NCBI GenBank assembly: GCA_045545235.1 | Contig: JAZQAN010000022.1 | Span: 1-57,177, forward strand | DNA length: 57,177 nt | Reading direction: 5' to 3' | Origin: CAZNKU01 sp045545235 | Lineage (GTDB): Bacteria; Bacillota; Clostridia; Monoglobales; Firm-18 | Shown: piece after piece, positions 8,042 through 16,940 of the stretch | Position numbering within the stretch: position 1 is the stretch's first letter | How the letters are laid out: every line of letters begins with the position of its first letter | The notes under the pieces: generated by a model | Databases searched by the model: none | Seen by the model: the letters and a program-made list of their open reading frames with translations, nothing else | What the model was told of the DNA's origin: nothing | Program-made: the position numbers and the translations under genes

Positions 8042-8524
8042 TTGAGAGAGAAAATTTTAAAGCTTTTAGAACAGGACTTTTCATTGGAGCACAGACACAT
8101 TGCGTCTATGCTTAACACAACTGAAGCCGCCATTGACAATGAAATTGAGGCAATGACCAATGAAGGCGTCATTTTACGAGCCAAGCCTGTTATTAACTGG
8201 GAGATGACAGACAGAGAGTTTGTTACAGCAGTTATCGAGCTTAACGTTACTCCTCAAAGAGGTGAAGGTTTTGACAAGGTTGCACAGAGAATACATCAGT
8301 ACCCTGAGGTTAAGGATTTATATCTTATGTCAGGTGGTTATGACCTTATGGTTACAATCGAAGGCAAAACACTAAAAGAGGTTGCTATGTTTGTATCCGA
8401 AAAACTTGCACCTATGGAATGTGTTACAAGCACAAGAACACATTTTATACTAAAAAAATATAAGCAGGATGGTATAATTTTTGAAAAACCCCGCAAAGAC
8501 GAAAGAAGCGTGATTACTCTATGA
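8042..8524 (+). CDS. Lrp/AsnC-family transcriptional regulator
   Basis: A 160-residue regulator. An N-terminal winged helix-turn-helix (about 1-50, REKILKLLEQD to ASMLNTTEAAIDNEIEAMTNEG) is followed by a RAM-type ligand/oligomerisation domain (VTAVIELNVTP, then LYLMSGGYDLMVTIEGK). Such proteins sense amino acids or related metabolites. I chose TTG at 8042 because AGGTG lies 6 nt upstream and it gives the family-typical start MREKIL; a GTG at 8033 overlaps that ribosome site. It overlaps the next gene by 4 nt (ATGA) and probably controls it or responds to the same amino acid. Confidence 0.88.
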   Translation: MREKILKLLEQDFSLEHRHIASMLNTTEAAIDNEIEAMTNEGVILRAKPVINWEMTDREFVTAVIELNVTPQRGEGFDKVAQRIHQYPEVKDLYLMSGGYDLMVTIEGKTLKEVAMFVSEKLAPMECVTSTRTHFILKKYKQDGIIFEKPRKDERSVITL

Positions 8525-9687
8525 ATATAAGTGAACTACTTAATAAAAAGGTAGTAGATATGAAACCATCGGGAATAAGAAAGTTTTTTGACATTGTGGC
8601 TACAATGCCCGATGCAATTTCCCTTGGCGTAGGTGAACCTGACTTTGTTACACCATGGCACATCCGCGAGGCAGGTATCTACTCACTTGAAAAAGGACAT
8701 ACATACTACACTTCAAACAGCGGCCTTGAAGAACTGCGTTTTGAGATATGTAACTATTTAAACAGAAGATTTAATCTTTCCTACAACTACAAAAACGAGG
8801 TTTTGATTACAGTAGGCGGAAGTGAGGCTATCGACCTTTGCACACGTGCATTTATTTCAGCAGGTGACGAGGTTTTAATTCCTGAACCCTGCTTTGTATG
8901 CTACGCACCCTGCGTAACTATGGCAGGCGGTACGCCTGTACCTATTGTAACTGTTGAGGAAGACGAATTCAAGCTTACAGCAAAGGCACTAAAGGAAGCA
9001 ATTACCCCAAAAACAAAAATGCTTGTTCTTCCTTTCCCCAACAACCCGACAGGTGCAATAATGGACAGAAAGGACCTTGAAGAAATTGCCGAGGTTTTAC
9101 GAGGTACAGACATAATTGTACTTTCTGACGAAATTTATGCCGAGCTTACATACGGACAAAAGCACGTTTCAATTGCAGAAATTGACGGTATGAAGGAACG
9201 TACAATAATTGCAAGCGGTTTTTCCAAGGCATTTGCCATGACAGGCTGGCGTCTTGGATACATTGTAGGTGACAGCGAGGTTGTAAAGGCTATGACAAAA
9301 ATACATCAGTATGGCATAATGTCTACACCTACAACAAGTCAGTATGCTGCTATTGAAGCTATGAAAAACGGTGACGAGGATGTTGCCTATATGGTTTCAG
9401 AATATGACCACAGAAGAAAAATGCTTGTAGAAGAGCTAAATCGTATGGGACTTCACTGCTTTGAACCAAAGGGTGCTTTTTATGCTTTCCCATCAATTCA
9501 GTCAACAGGTCTTACATCTGAACAATTCTGCGAAGAGCTTTTAAAAGACCAGAAGGTTGCAGTTGTCCCCGGTAACGCATTTGGCGAAAGTGGCGAAGGT
9601 TTTGTACGTATTTCATACGCATATTCTGTTGAAAACATAAGCAATGCTCTTGAAAAAATAGATAACTTTATAAGAAAATTCAAATAA
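8521..9687 (+). CDS. Class I/II PLP aminotransferase
   Basis: A 388-residue fold-type I aminotransferase of the aspartate/aromatic subgroup, close in length to Bacillus PatA. Visible motifs are ISLGVGEPDFVTP near the N-terminus, PNNPTGA, LSDEIYAELTYG and the PLP-lysine motif SGFSKAFAMTGWRLGY (Lys near 235), with the C-terminal VRISYAYS arginine that binds the substrate carboxylate. It transfers amino groups between an amino acid and 2-oxoglutarate; the specific donor cannot be read. It is translationally coupled to the Lrp-type regulator. This regulator-aminotransferase pair recurs in Clostridia. Confidence 0.92.
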   Translation: MNISELLNKKVVDMKPSGIRKFFDIVATMPDAISLGVGEPDFVTPWHIREAGIYSLEKGHTYYTSNSGLEELRFEICNYLNRRFNLSYNYKNEVLITVGGSEAIDLCTRAFISAGDEVLIPEPCFVCYAPCVTMAGGTPVPIVTVEEDEFKLTAKALKEAITPKTKMLVLPFPNNPTGAIMDRKDLEEIAEVLRGTDIIVLSDEIYAELTYGQKHVSIAEIDGMKERTIIASGFSKAFAMTGWRLGYIVGDSEVVKAMTKIHQYGIMSTPTTSQYAAIEAMKNGDEDVAYMVSEYDHRRKMLVEELNRMGLHCFEPKGAFYAFPSIQSTGLTSEQFCEELLKDQKVAVVPGNAFGESGEGFVRISYAYSVENISNALEKIDNFIRKFK

Positions 9688-9698
9688 TTGAGGTAGCT

Positions 9699-10394
9699 AT
9701 GGAACGACTTGACAAAATACTTGCAAACAGTGGTGTAGGTACAAGAAAAGAAGTTAAAAACCTTATACGTTGGGGTGCCGTAAAAGTTGACGGCAAAAAA
9801 GCAAAAACTGCCGATATGAAGGTAGACCCTGAAAAAAGCAGAATTTCAGTTAACGGGCAAAGAGTTATATATAAAGAATTTGTATACCTTATGCTTAACA
9901 AGCCCGACGGCTATGTAAGTGCTACAGAAGACAATGTGTACCCTACCGTTACACAACTTGTACCGGAAGAATATGCACATTTCACACTTTTCCCTGTTGG
10001 CAGACTCGATGTCGATACCGAAGGTCTTTTAATTCTTACAAATGACGGAAAATTTGCACACAATGTAACATCACCCAAAAAGCAAATTGCAAAAAAATAT
10101 TTTGTAATCCCCCAAAACCCAATAACCGATGATGATAAAAAAGTATTTGCATCAGGTGTGGATTTAGGTGATTTTAAAGCAATGCCAGCCACTTTGGAAG
10201 AATGTGAAGGTGGTTGCTATGTTACAATTTTTGAAGGCAAATTCCATCAGGTTAAAAGAATGTTTGAAAAAATCGACAACAATGTTACCTATTTAAAAAG
10301 AGTACAAATAGGTTCACTTGAGCTTGATGAAGAGTTGCCAATTGGCGAAACAAAAGAACTTTCAGAAGGAGATTTGGAACTTTTATGGATATAA
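9699..10394 (+). CDS. RsuA/RluB-family rRNA pseudouridine synthase
   Basis: A 231-residue enzyme. An N-terminal S4 RNA-binding domain (ERLDKILANSGVGTRKEVK, VDGKK) is followed by the catalytic domain with LNKPDGYVSAT and the family motif GRLDVDTEGLLILTNDG, whose Asp is the nucleophile, then HQVKRMF. It isomerises uridine in ribosomal RNA; length and architecture are closer to RsuA (16S) than to RluB, but the target is inferred. GAGGTAGCT precedes the ATG. It overlaps tex by 10 nt. Confidence 0.9.
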   Translation: MERLDKILANSGVGTRKEVKNLIRWGAVKVDGKKAKTADMKVDPEKSRISVNGQRVIYKEFVYLMLNKPDGYVSATEDNVYPTVTQLVPEEYAHFTLFPVGRLDVDTEGLLILTNDGKFAHNVTSPKKQIAKKYFVIPQNPITDDDKKVFASGVDLGDFKAMPATLEECEGGCYVTIFEGKFHQVKRMFEKIDNNVTYLKRVQIGSLELDEELPIGETKELSEGDLELLWI

Positions 10395-12547
10395 ACACAA
10401 GACTTGCTGCGGAATTTAACATAAAACTGCATCAGGTAGAAAACACAGTAAAGCTTATAGATGAAGGTAACACTATTCCATTTATTGCACGATACAGAAA
10501 AGAAGTAACAGGTTCTTTAGACGACCAGCTTCTTCGTAATCTTAATGACCGACTTGTGTACCTTCGCAATATGGAAGAACGCAAAGAGGAAATAAAAAGA
10601 CTTATTGACGAACAAGGCAAGCTTACAGAAGAACTTGTACTCGCAATTGACACCTGCGAAAAGCTTACCGAACTTGAAGATATTTACCGTCCTTACAGAC
10701 CAAAACGCCGTACACGTGCTACAATAGCAAAGGAAAAAGGTCTTGAACCACTTGCAGAAATTATAAAGGAACAAAATATATACGAAGGTAACATTGACGA
10801 AATATGTGCACCTTTTATAGATGCTGAAAAAGAGGTAAACTCAACAGAAGATGCACTTATGGGTGCTATGGATATTATTGCGGAGGAAATTTCAGATAAT
10901 GCAGATTTCCGCAAATTCATACGTATATACACAATGCGTAACGGTACAATTTCTTCAAAGGCAACAAACAAAGAAGAAACCGAGAAAAAACGTGATGTAT
11001 ACCAGATGTATCACGAATTTTCAGAACCTCTAAAGGCTATTGCAAGACACAGAGTACTTGCAATTAACCGCGGTGAGTCAGAAGAATTTTTGTCAGTTAA
11101 AATAGAAGTTGAACCCGACGGTATAATAGCGCATCTTAACAGCCAGCTTGTTGCCGAAAAACGCAGCATCACAAGTGAGTATGTTGAACTTGCCGCTGCA
11201 GATGCCTACAAGCGTCTTATTATGCCAAGTATAGAAAACGAGCTTAGAAATCAGCTTACAGACAATGCACAGGAAGGTGCAATGAAGATTTTTTCAGAAA
11301 ACCTTAAAAACCTTCTTCTCCAGGCACCTATCAAAAACAAAGTCGTTTTAGGATATGACCCGGGTTATCGTACAGGTTGTAAGCTTGCAGTTGTAGACGG
11401 CACAGGCAGAGTACTTGAGGTTGGTGTTATATACCCTACTCCTCCTACTACACCTCAGAAAATTGAGGACGCAAAGAAAAAGGTTTCTGCCCTTATTAGT
11501 AAATATAACGTAGATATTGTATCAATAGGCAACGGTACTGCATCAAAGGAAAGTGAAATATTCATTGCAGGTCTAATAAAGGAAACAGGTTCAAAAGCAG
11601 TGTATGTTATGACAAATGAATCGGGTGCTTCTGTATATTCAGCCTCAAAACTTGCAGCTGAAGAATTCCCTGATTTTGACGTTTCTCAACGTAGTGCGGT
11701 TTCAATTGCAAGACGTATTCAGGACCCACTTGCAGAACTTGTTAAAATCGACCCAAAATCAATTGGTGTAGGTCAGTACCAGCACGATATGAACCAAAAA
11801 CGTTTAAGTGAGGCTTTGGGCGGTGTAGTTGAGGATGCAGTTAACAGCGTTGGTGTAGACCTTAACACAGCTTCACCTTCACTTCTTTCATACATTTCAG
11901 GTATAAACGGCACAATTGCCAAAAACATCGTTGTATACCGTGAAGAAAACGGTAAGTTCAAAAACAGAACTCAACTTAAAAAGGTCGCAAAATTAGGACC
12001 CAAGGCATTTGAACAATGTGCAGGCTTCCTTCGTATTACAGATGGTGACAACATTTTGGACAACACATCTGTTCACCCCGAATCATACGATGCCGCAAAA
12101 GAGCTTATAACAACACTTGGCTTTACAATCAATGACATAGGTACAAAGGAATTTGCAAGCAAGCTCGAAAGCGTAAACAAAGATGAAGTTGCCGCAAAGC
12201 TTGGAATTGGTATTCCTACACTTAATGATATTATAAACGAACTTAAAAAACCGGGCAGAGACCCTCGTGACGAAGTTGCACCACCTGTACTTCGCACAGA
12301 TGTTATGGATATGAACGACTTAAAACCTGGTATGATTATGGACGGCACAGTAAGAAACGTTATAGACTTTGGGGCATTTGTTGATATTGGCGTACATCAG
12401 GACGGACTTGTGCATATATCACAAATATCCGATAAATACATCAAGCATCCTATGGAAGTTGTATCAATTGGTGATGTAGTAAAAGTAAAAATACTAGATG
12501 TTGATGTAGCTAAAAAACGAATTTCATTGTCTATGAAGGATATCTGA
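10385..12547 (+). CDS. tex: Tex-type RNA-binding transcription accessory protein
   Basis: A 720-residue Tex/YdcI protein of normal length. The N-terminal helical region starts INTRLAAEFNIKLHQVENT and includes FIARYRKEVTG; a YqgF/RuvX-like domain carries VVLGYDPGYRTGCKLA (about 318-333); a helix-hairpin-helix region includes VGQYQHDMNQK and LNTASPSLLSYISGI; and an S1 domain ends the protein (GMIMDGTVRNVIDFGAFVDI). Tex binds nucleic acid and is linked to transcription fidelity and stress tolerance. Its start lies inside the end of the pseudouridine synthase gene with AAGGAG 13 nt upstream, indicating coupling. Confidence 0.96.
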   Translation: MDINTRLAAEFNIKLHQVENTVKLIDEGNTIPFIARYRKEVTGSLDDQLLRNLNDRLVYLRNMEERKEEIKRLIDEQGKLTEELVLAIDTCEKLTELEDIYRPYRPKRRTRATIAKEKGLEPLAEIIKEQNIYEGNIDEICAPFIDAEKEVNSTEDALMGAMDIIAEEISDNADFRKFIRIYTMRNGTISSKATNKEETEKKRDVYQMYHEFSEPLKAIARHRVLAINRGESEEFLSVKIEVEPDGIIAHLNSQLVAEKRSITSEYVELAAADAYKRLIMPSIENELRNQLTDNAQEGAMKIFSENLKNLLLQAPIKNKVVLGYDPGYRTGCKLAVVDGTGRVLEVGVIYPTPPTTPQKIEDAKKKVSALISKYNVDIVSIGNGTASKESEIFIAGLIKETGSKAVYVMTNESGASVYSASKLAAEEFPDFDVSQRSAVSIARRIQDPLAELVKIDPKSIGVGQYQHDMNQKRLSEALGGVVEDAVNSVGVDLNTASPSLLSYISGINGTIAKNIVVYREENGKFKNRTQLKKVAKLGPKAFEQCAGFLRITDGDNILDNTSVHPESYDAAKELITTLGFTINDIGTKEFASKLESVNKDEVAAKLGIGIPTLNDIINELKKPGRDPRDEVAPPVLRTDVMDMNDLKPGMIMDGTVRNVIDFGAFVDIGVHQDGLVHISQISDKYIKHPMEVVSIGDVVKVKILDVDVAKKRISLSMKDI

Positions 12548-12597
12548 TTACAAAAAAAACAGCGTTTTTTGACGTTTGTTTGTTAAAATTGACCAAT

Positions 12598-12636
12598 AAA
12601 AGAGGCTTTTTTCACCCCCAAAAAGCCTCTTTTATT
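12598..12636 (+). terminator. Rho-independent terminator after tex
   Basis: A 14-bp near-perfect stem around GAGGC/GCCTC with a C-rich loop and a T tract. It closes the operon that begins at 8042. The rest of the gap to 12762 shows no clear gene. Confidence 0.9.
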
Positions 12637-12761
12637 TAACTTTATGCAAAATACCTAAAATAGACGATTTTTTTTGGGCATTTAGTTGGTGGCATATTTT
12701 GTGTTTATGTGTTATCATATATTTAGTTAAAATATGACATTAAAAACGGAGGTAAAAAATA

Positions 12762-13874
12762 ATGGCAGGATTAAAACTAAAAAACATCTACAAAAGATAC
12801 ACTGGCGGCGTAACAGCTGTTACAGATTTTAACCTTGATATTGCAGATAAAGAATTTATCATCTTGGTTGGTCCTTCAGGTTGCGGTAAATCTACAACTC
12901 TTCGTATGATTGCCGGTCTTGAAGAAATTTCAGATGGTGAACTTTACATCGACGACAAACTAGTTAATGATGTTGCTCCTAAGGACAGAGATATAGCAAT
13001 GGTTTTCCAGAACTATGCTCTATATCCTCATATGACTGTTTTTGACAACATGGCTTTTGGTCTTAAACTTCGTAAAATTCCTAAGGCTGAAATCAGACGT
13101 CGTGTTGAAGAAGCTGCAAAGATTCTTGACATCGGTCACTTGCTTGACAGAAAGCCAAGAGCTCTTTCAGGTGGTCAGAGACAGCGTGTTGCTTTGGGAC
13201 GTGCTATCGTTCGTGAACCTAAGGTATTCCTTATGGACGAACCTCTTTCAAACCTTGATGCTAAGCTTCGTGTACAGATGAGATCTGAAATCGGTAAGCT
13301 TCACAAAAAGCTTCAGACAACTTTCATCTACGTTACACATGACCAGACAGAAGCTATGACAATGGGTACAAGAATCGTTGTTATGAAAGACGGTATTGTA
13401 CAGCAGGTTGATACACCAATCGAACTTTACGAAAGACCTCGTAATATGTTCGTTGCAGGATTTATCGGAAGCCCACAGATGAACTTCTTCAACGCTAAGC
13501 TTGAAAAAGAAGGCGATGCTGTTTATGCTCTAATCGGTGCTAACAAAATCAAATTGCCTGAAAACAAAGCTTCTAACCCTGCAATCAACGACTACATCGG
13601 CAAGGAAGTTGTTTTCGGTATCAGACCTGAACACATCCACGATGAAGAAGCTTTCATTGCAAATCAGCCTGACGGCGTTGTTGACGCATACGTTGATATC
13701 ACAGAAATGATGGGTGCTGAAACTTACCTTTACCTTGCAATTAACGATACAAAATCAATCGCAAGAGTTAACTCACGTTCAACAGCTAAGCTTGGTGATA
13801 CAATTAAAGTTGCATTTGACCTTAACAGAATGCACTTGTTCGACAAGGATACAGAACTTACAATTATCAACTAA
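12762..13874 (+). CDS. MsmK/UgpC-type sugar ABC transporter ATPase
   Basis: A 370-residue ATPase of the MalK/UgpC/MsmK group. It has Walker A GPSGCGKSTT, Q-loop VFQNYALYPHMT, signature LSGGQRQRVALGRA, Walker B VFLMDEPLSNLD and switch His in VTHDQTEAM, followed by a C-terminal TOBE/OB regulatory region (VFGIRPEHI). It energises import of sugars through partner permeases. No permease or binding protein lies nearby, and a terminator follows, so it is probably a shared ATPase serving several carbohydrate importers, as known for MsmK. Codons such as GCT and GTT are richer here than in the neighbours, which fits high expression. Confidence 0.95.
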   Translation: MAGLKLKNIYKRYTGGVTAVTDFNLDIADKEFIILVGPSGCGKSTTLRMIAGLEEISDGELYIDDKLVNDVAPKDRDIAMVFQNYALYPHMTVFDNMAFGLKLRKIPKAEIRRRVEEAAKILDIGHLLDRKPRALSGGQRQRVALGRAIVREPKVFLMDEPLSNLDAKLRVQMRSEIGKLHKKLQTTFIYVTHDQTEAMTMGTRIVVMKDGIVQQVDTPIELYERPRNMFVAGFIGSPQMNFFNAKLEKEGDAVYALIGANKIKLPENKASNPAINDYIGKEVVFGIRPEHIHDEEAFIANQPDGVVDAYVDITEMMGAETYLYLAINDTKSIARVNSRSTAKLGDTIKVAFDLNRMHLFDKDTELTIIN

Positions 13875-13883
13875 TAAACTTAT

Positions 13884-13916
13884 AAAAGCAGAGATTTATT
13901 CTCTGCTTTTACTTTT
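13884..13916 (+). terminator. Rho-independent terminator after the ABC ATPase
   Basis: A 10-bp perfect stem (13884-13893 with 13901-13910), 7-nt loop and T-rich tail, ending only a few bases before the next start codon. Confidence 0.85.
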
Positions 13917-13923
13917 AAAAAAT

Positions 13924-14715
13924 ATGTTTAAAAAAAATATTAATATAAAAAAAATAAAACCAAATACTGATTTTACAGGCAAATCTATAAATTATTTTAA
14001 GGTTATTGATTCTACAAACAATGTTGCAAAAAACACTGCTTGCCAAAATGGTGATATGTTTATCGCAGAAACACAAACTGCCGGCAAGGGTAGAATGGGC
14101 AGAAGCTGGGTTTCGGAAAAAAAATCAGGAATATGGCTTTCAATTGCTCTTATGCCTGATGTTACACAAGAAAATATAAATCAACTTACCCTTATTGCAG
14201 GAATAGCCGTCTGCAACACATTAAGAGAGCTTTTCAATATGCCATTTGAAATAAAATGGCCTAATGATATTGTTATTAACGGAAAAAAAGTGTGCGGTAT
14301 TTTAACAGAAGCCGTTTCAATTGCAAACAAAGTTGAAAAAGTAATTGTGGGAATTGGCATAAACGTAAACAACAAAAAATTTGATGATGATTTAACAGAA
14401 AAAGCAACTTCACTTTATATGTTAACAAATAAAAAAAGCGAAAGAGAAAAAATAATTTGCAGACTTGCGGAAATTCTTGAAAAATATTATATTTCGTTTA
14501 TAAACAACGACATAAAGACTTCTATAGAAGAATATAAAAAGCTTTGTGTAACACTTGACAAAGAAATTGAAATTATCAAAAACACCGAGCATATAAAAGC
14601 CTATGCATTAGACGTAACTGATAAAGGTGAGCTTATGGCAAAAAAAGAAGACGGTACAACCCTGACTGTAAGTTCAGGAGAAGTATCCGTCCGTGGAATT
14701 TTCGGTTATAATTAA
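13924..14715 (+). CDS. birA: Biotin-protein ligase, single-domain form
   Basis: A 263-residue BirA/LplA-fold ligase that activates biotin as biotinyl-AMP and attaches it to carboxylase carrier proteins. Visible are VIDSTNNVAK, the biotin/ATP loop AGKGRMGRSW (about 54-63), IWLSIAL, FEIKWPNDIVING and GIGINVN, and a small C-terminal domain. The N-terminal helix-turn-helix found in repressor-type BirA is absent, so this form should be catalytic only. ATG 13924 is the only sensible start, but no ribosome site precedes it and a terminator ends about 8 nt before it, so expression may depend on read-through. It ends overlapping the convergent gene by 4 nt. Confidence 0.9.
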   Translation: MFKKNINIKKIKPNTDFTGKSINYFKVIDSTNNVAKNTACQNGDMFIAETQTAGKGRMGRSWVSEKKSGIWLSIALMPDVTQENINQLTLIAGIAVCNTLRELFNMPFEIKWPNDIVINGKKVCGILTEAVSIANKVEKVIVGIGINVNNKKFDDDLTEKATSLYMLTNKKSEREKIICRLAEILEKYYISFINNDIKTSIEEYKKLCVTLDKEIEIIKNTEHIKAYALDVTDKGELMAKKEDGTTLTVSSGEVSVRGIFGYN

Positions 14716-14942
14716 TCAATTGAAAAATCCATTTTTTCAATTTTGCTTTTGTCAAGAGAACGTTTACGCATTGCAGTTTTTGCCATAATATCAAGTGAAA
14801 ATTTTTTGCAAAGATGATCGGGAGAAACTATCCCCTTCTTTTCACAGCTAAGTTCGTTAAGACCTGCCAACGGTTTGGAATATACGCATATACTGCAGCA
14901 TGCTTCTCTGTCATCGGCACTAAGTTTGATTATACTTTGCAC
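14712..14942 (-). CDS. Small cysteine-containing protein of unknown function
   Basis: A 76-residue protein with a CCSIC motif near residue 15, then CEKKG and LCKKF, a spacing that could bind a metal. I do not recognise a named family. The start was moved to GTG 14942 because AAAGGAG lies 7 nt upstream; the longer frame begins inside that site. A perfect-spacing SigA-type promoter lies directly upstream at 14967-14995. It is transcribed alone, convergent with birA. Confidence 0.7.
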   Translation of the reverse strand: MQSIIKLSADDREACCSICVYSKPLAGLNELSCEKKGIVSPDHLCKKFSLDIMAKTAMRKRSLDKSKIEKMDFSID

Positions 14943-14966
14943 AAAATCACTCCTTTTCACAACTTA

Positions 14967-14995
14967 ATTATACATTTTTCAACGGCAAAAGTCAA
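14967..14995 (-). promoter_or_regulatory. SigA-type promoter for the small cysteine protein
   Basis: On the minus strand, TTGACT (14990-14995) and TATAAT (14967-14972) have a 17-bp spacer, about 25 bp upstream of the GTG start. Confidence 0.75.
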
Positions 14996-15028
14996 CAAAA
15001 AATATTTTTAACACACGGAGGATGAAAA

Positions 15029-15775
15029 ATGAAATTTATATCTTGGAATGTCAACGGCTTCAGAGCTTGCCTTACAAAGGGCTTTGAAGATTTTTTCAAT
15101 AAAATTGATGCTGATATCTTTTGCCTTCAGGAAACAAAAATGCAACCTGAACAAATGACATTTAACCCTGAAGGATATTTCACATATATGAACAGTGCAA
15201 TAAAAAAAGGTTACTCAGGAACCGCACTTTTTACAAAAAAAGAACCACTTTCAGTAATCTATGGTTTAAACGGTGAACACAATGACGAAGGCAGGGTTAT
15301 AACTGCGGAGTATGAAGATTTTTACTTTGTAACCTGTTATGTACCAAACGCACAGTCAGAGCTTGCACGCCTTGATTACAGAATGGAATTTGAAGATGCA
15401 ATGCGTGCTTATCTTGTAGAACTTGACAAAACAAAACCTGTGATATATTGCGGTGACCTTAACGTTGCCCATAAGGAAATTGACCTTAAAAACCCTAAAA
15501 CAAATGTAGGTAACCCGGGCTTTTCAAATGAAGAACGTGCAAAATTCACAGAGCTTTTAGATGCAGGCTTTACAGATAGCTTCCGCTACCTTTACCCGGA
15601 TAAAACCGATGCATATTCCTGGTGGTCATACCGTTTTAGTGCAAGAGCAAAAAACATCGGCTGGAGAATTGACTACTTTATAGTTTCAAATTCTATTGCA
15701 GACAAAATAAAATCAGCAGATATTTATGCTGATATATTGGGAAGCGATCACTGTCCCGTAGGACTTGAAATTTAA
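15029..15775 (+). CDS. exoA: Exodeoxyribonuclease III
   Basis: A 248-residue ExoIII/AP endonuclease of the ExoA type. It has WNVNGFRA (metal-binding Asn), FCLQETKMQ (metal Glu), YCGDLNVAH (catalytic Asp/Asn) and the terminal SDHCPVGLEI with the catalytic Asp-His pair. It cuts DNA at abasic sites and trims 3' ends in base-excision repair. GGAGGATGAAAA precedes the ATG. A TTG 20 nt after its stop begins the next gene, so the two are likely co-transcribed. Confidence 0.95.
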   Translation: MKFISWNVNGFRACLTKGFEDFFNKIDADIFCLQETKMQPEQMTFNPEGYFTYMNSAIKKGYSGTALFTKKEPLSVIYGLNGEHNDEGRVITAEYEDFYFVTCYVPNAQSELARLDYRMEFEDAMRAYLVELDKTKPVIYCGDLNVAHKEIDLKNPKTNVGNPGFSNEERAKFTELLDAGFTDSFRYLYPDKTDAYSWWSYRFSARAKNIGWRIDYFIVSNSIADKIKSADIYADILGSDHCPVGLEI

Positions 15776-15794
15776 TTTTACACAGGTGATTAAA

Positions 15795-16901
15795 TTGAAT
15801 AAAAACAATATAGAATTACACGGTTTTTCTGGCGTGCCTGTACGTGATTCACACGCACACCTGTGCTTTGAAAAGCCAATAGATGAAACCGTTGATAATT
15901 TCAAAAATATATTAAAGCATTTTAATTATTCACACATAAACATTGCCGCTTGCCCTATGTATGAAAGCATTACAGAAAATTATCAGGCTATATACACCAA
16001 ATCAAAGCTTTCACCAAATGTATATGCTTGCGCAGGACCTGAATACTATTGCGACAACAGAGATACTGCCGATGAATTGTTAGACCAAATCAAGGAATAT
16101 CATATGATGGGCTTTGACGGAATAAAGCTTCTTGATGGCAAAATTTCACAGTTCAGAAAAACAGGTTACAAGCTAAATGACAGTATATTTAATAAATTTT
16201 TTGAGTATGCACAGGAAAATAAATTACCCGTATTATTACACCTTGGCGACCCTGAAAAAAATTGGGATGTTACTAAAGCTACTCCATATATAATAGAAAA
16301 AGGATGGGTTTATACGGAAGCCGACCCTTCACTTGAGGAACTTCGCAGCTGGGTGGACGATGTGCTAAAAAAATTTCCAAAGCTTAACCTTATACTTGCC
16401 CACTTTTACTTTATGTCAGGCGAGCTTGAACGACTTTCAAAAATGCTTGATACATATGAAAATCTCTGTCTGGACATAACACCTGGCGGAGAAATGTTTG
16501 TTAATTTCACAAACAATTATGACAATGCACGTGCTTTTTTCCAAAAGTACAGCAAACGTATTATGTATGGTACAGATATGTATAACACTTTTGAAAATGC
16601 CGAAAAAGCAGAAGCAGAAGTTGGCGGTCCCAGAGTTTTTCAGGCACGTTCAATGCTTGAAAAAACTGAGGATTTTTATTCAAAACTCATTTCAGATAAG
16701 CCGTTAAAACCCTTTGGCTTTAACGATGAAATTCTCGATGACATATACCGCAACAACTTCATACGCCTTTTCGGTGAAACTCCAAAACCGCTTGATACTG
16801 AGCGTATAAAATATAACATAAAAGCTTTTATGAATAAAGGATTTAAATTTAATGATACCGAAAAGCATAATATGAAAGTTATATCCGATTACTTTAAATA
16901 A
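15795..16901 (+). CDS. Second amidohydrolase-2 family protein
   Basis: A 368-residue paralogue of the protein at 6862-7926. Shared blocks are DSHAHL (metal His-x-His), GFDGIKLL, LLHLGDPEKNW, NLILAHFYFMSG, CLDITPGGEM and RIMYGTDMYN (metal Asp). The substrate is unknown. Start: TTG 15795 is preceded by AGGTG 6 nt away; an upstream TTG at 15765, which overlaps exoA, lacks a good site. It follows exoA but has no obvious functional link to DNA repair, so co-transcription may be incidental. Confidence 0.85.
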   Translation: MNKNNIELHGFSGVPVRDSHAHLCFEKPIDETVDNFKNILKHFNYSHINIAACPMYESITENYQAIYTKSKLSPNVYACAGPEYYCDNRDTADELLDQIKEYHMMGFDGIKLLDGKISQFRKTGYKLNDSIFNKFFEYAQENKLPVLLHLGDPEKNWDVTKATPYIIEKGWVYTEADPSLEELRSWVDDVLKKFPKLNLILAHFYFMSGELERLSKMLDTYENLCLDITPGGEMFVNFTNNYDNARAFFQKYSKRIMYGTDMYNTFENAEKAEAEVGGPRVFQARSMLEKTEDFYSKLISDKPLKPFGFNDEILDDIYRNNFIRLFGETPKPLDTERIKYNIKAFMNKGFKFNDTEKHNMKVISDYFK

Positions 16902-16904
16902 TTT

Positions 16905-16940
16905 AAAACACCTTGGACTTTAAAAATCCAAGGTGTTTTT
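16905..16940. terminator. Bidirectional terminator
   Basis: A 13-bp perfect stem (16905-16917 with 16927-16939) flanked by A and T runs. It separates convergent genes and its right half encodes the last residues of the minus-strand phosphatase. Confidence 0.85.

Noticed and set aside
12640..12761. Promoter for the orphan ABC ATPase
   Set aside because: A TATCAT-like -10 is visible but no -35 at acceptable spacing, so the site cannot be placed with confidence.
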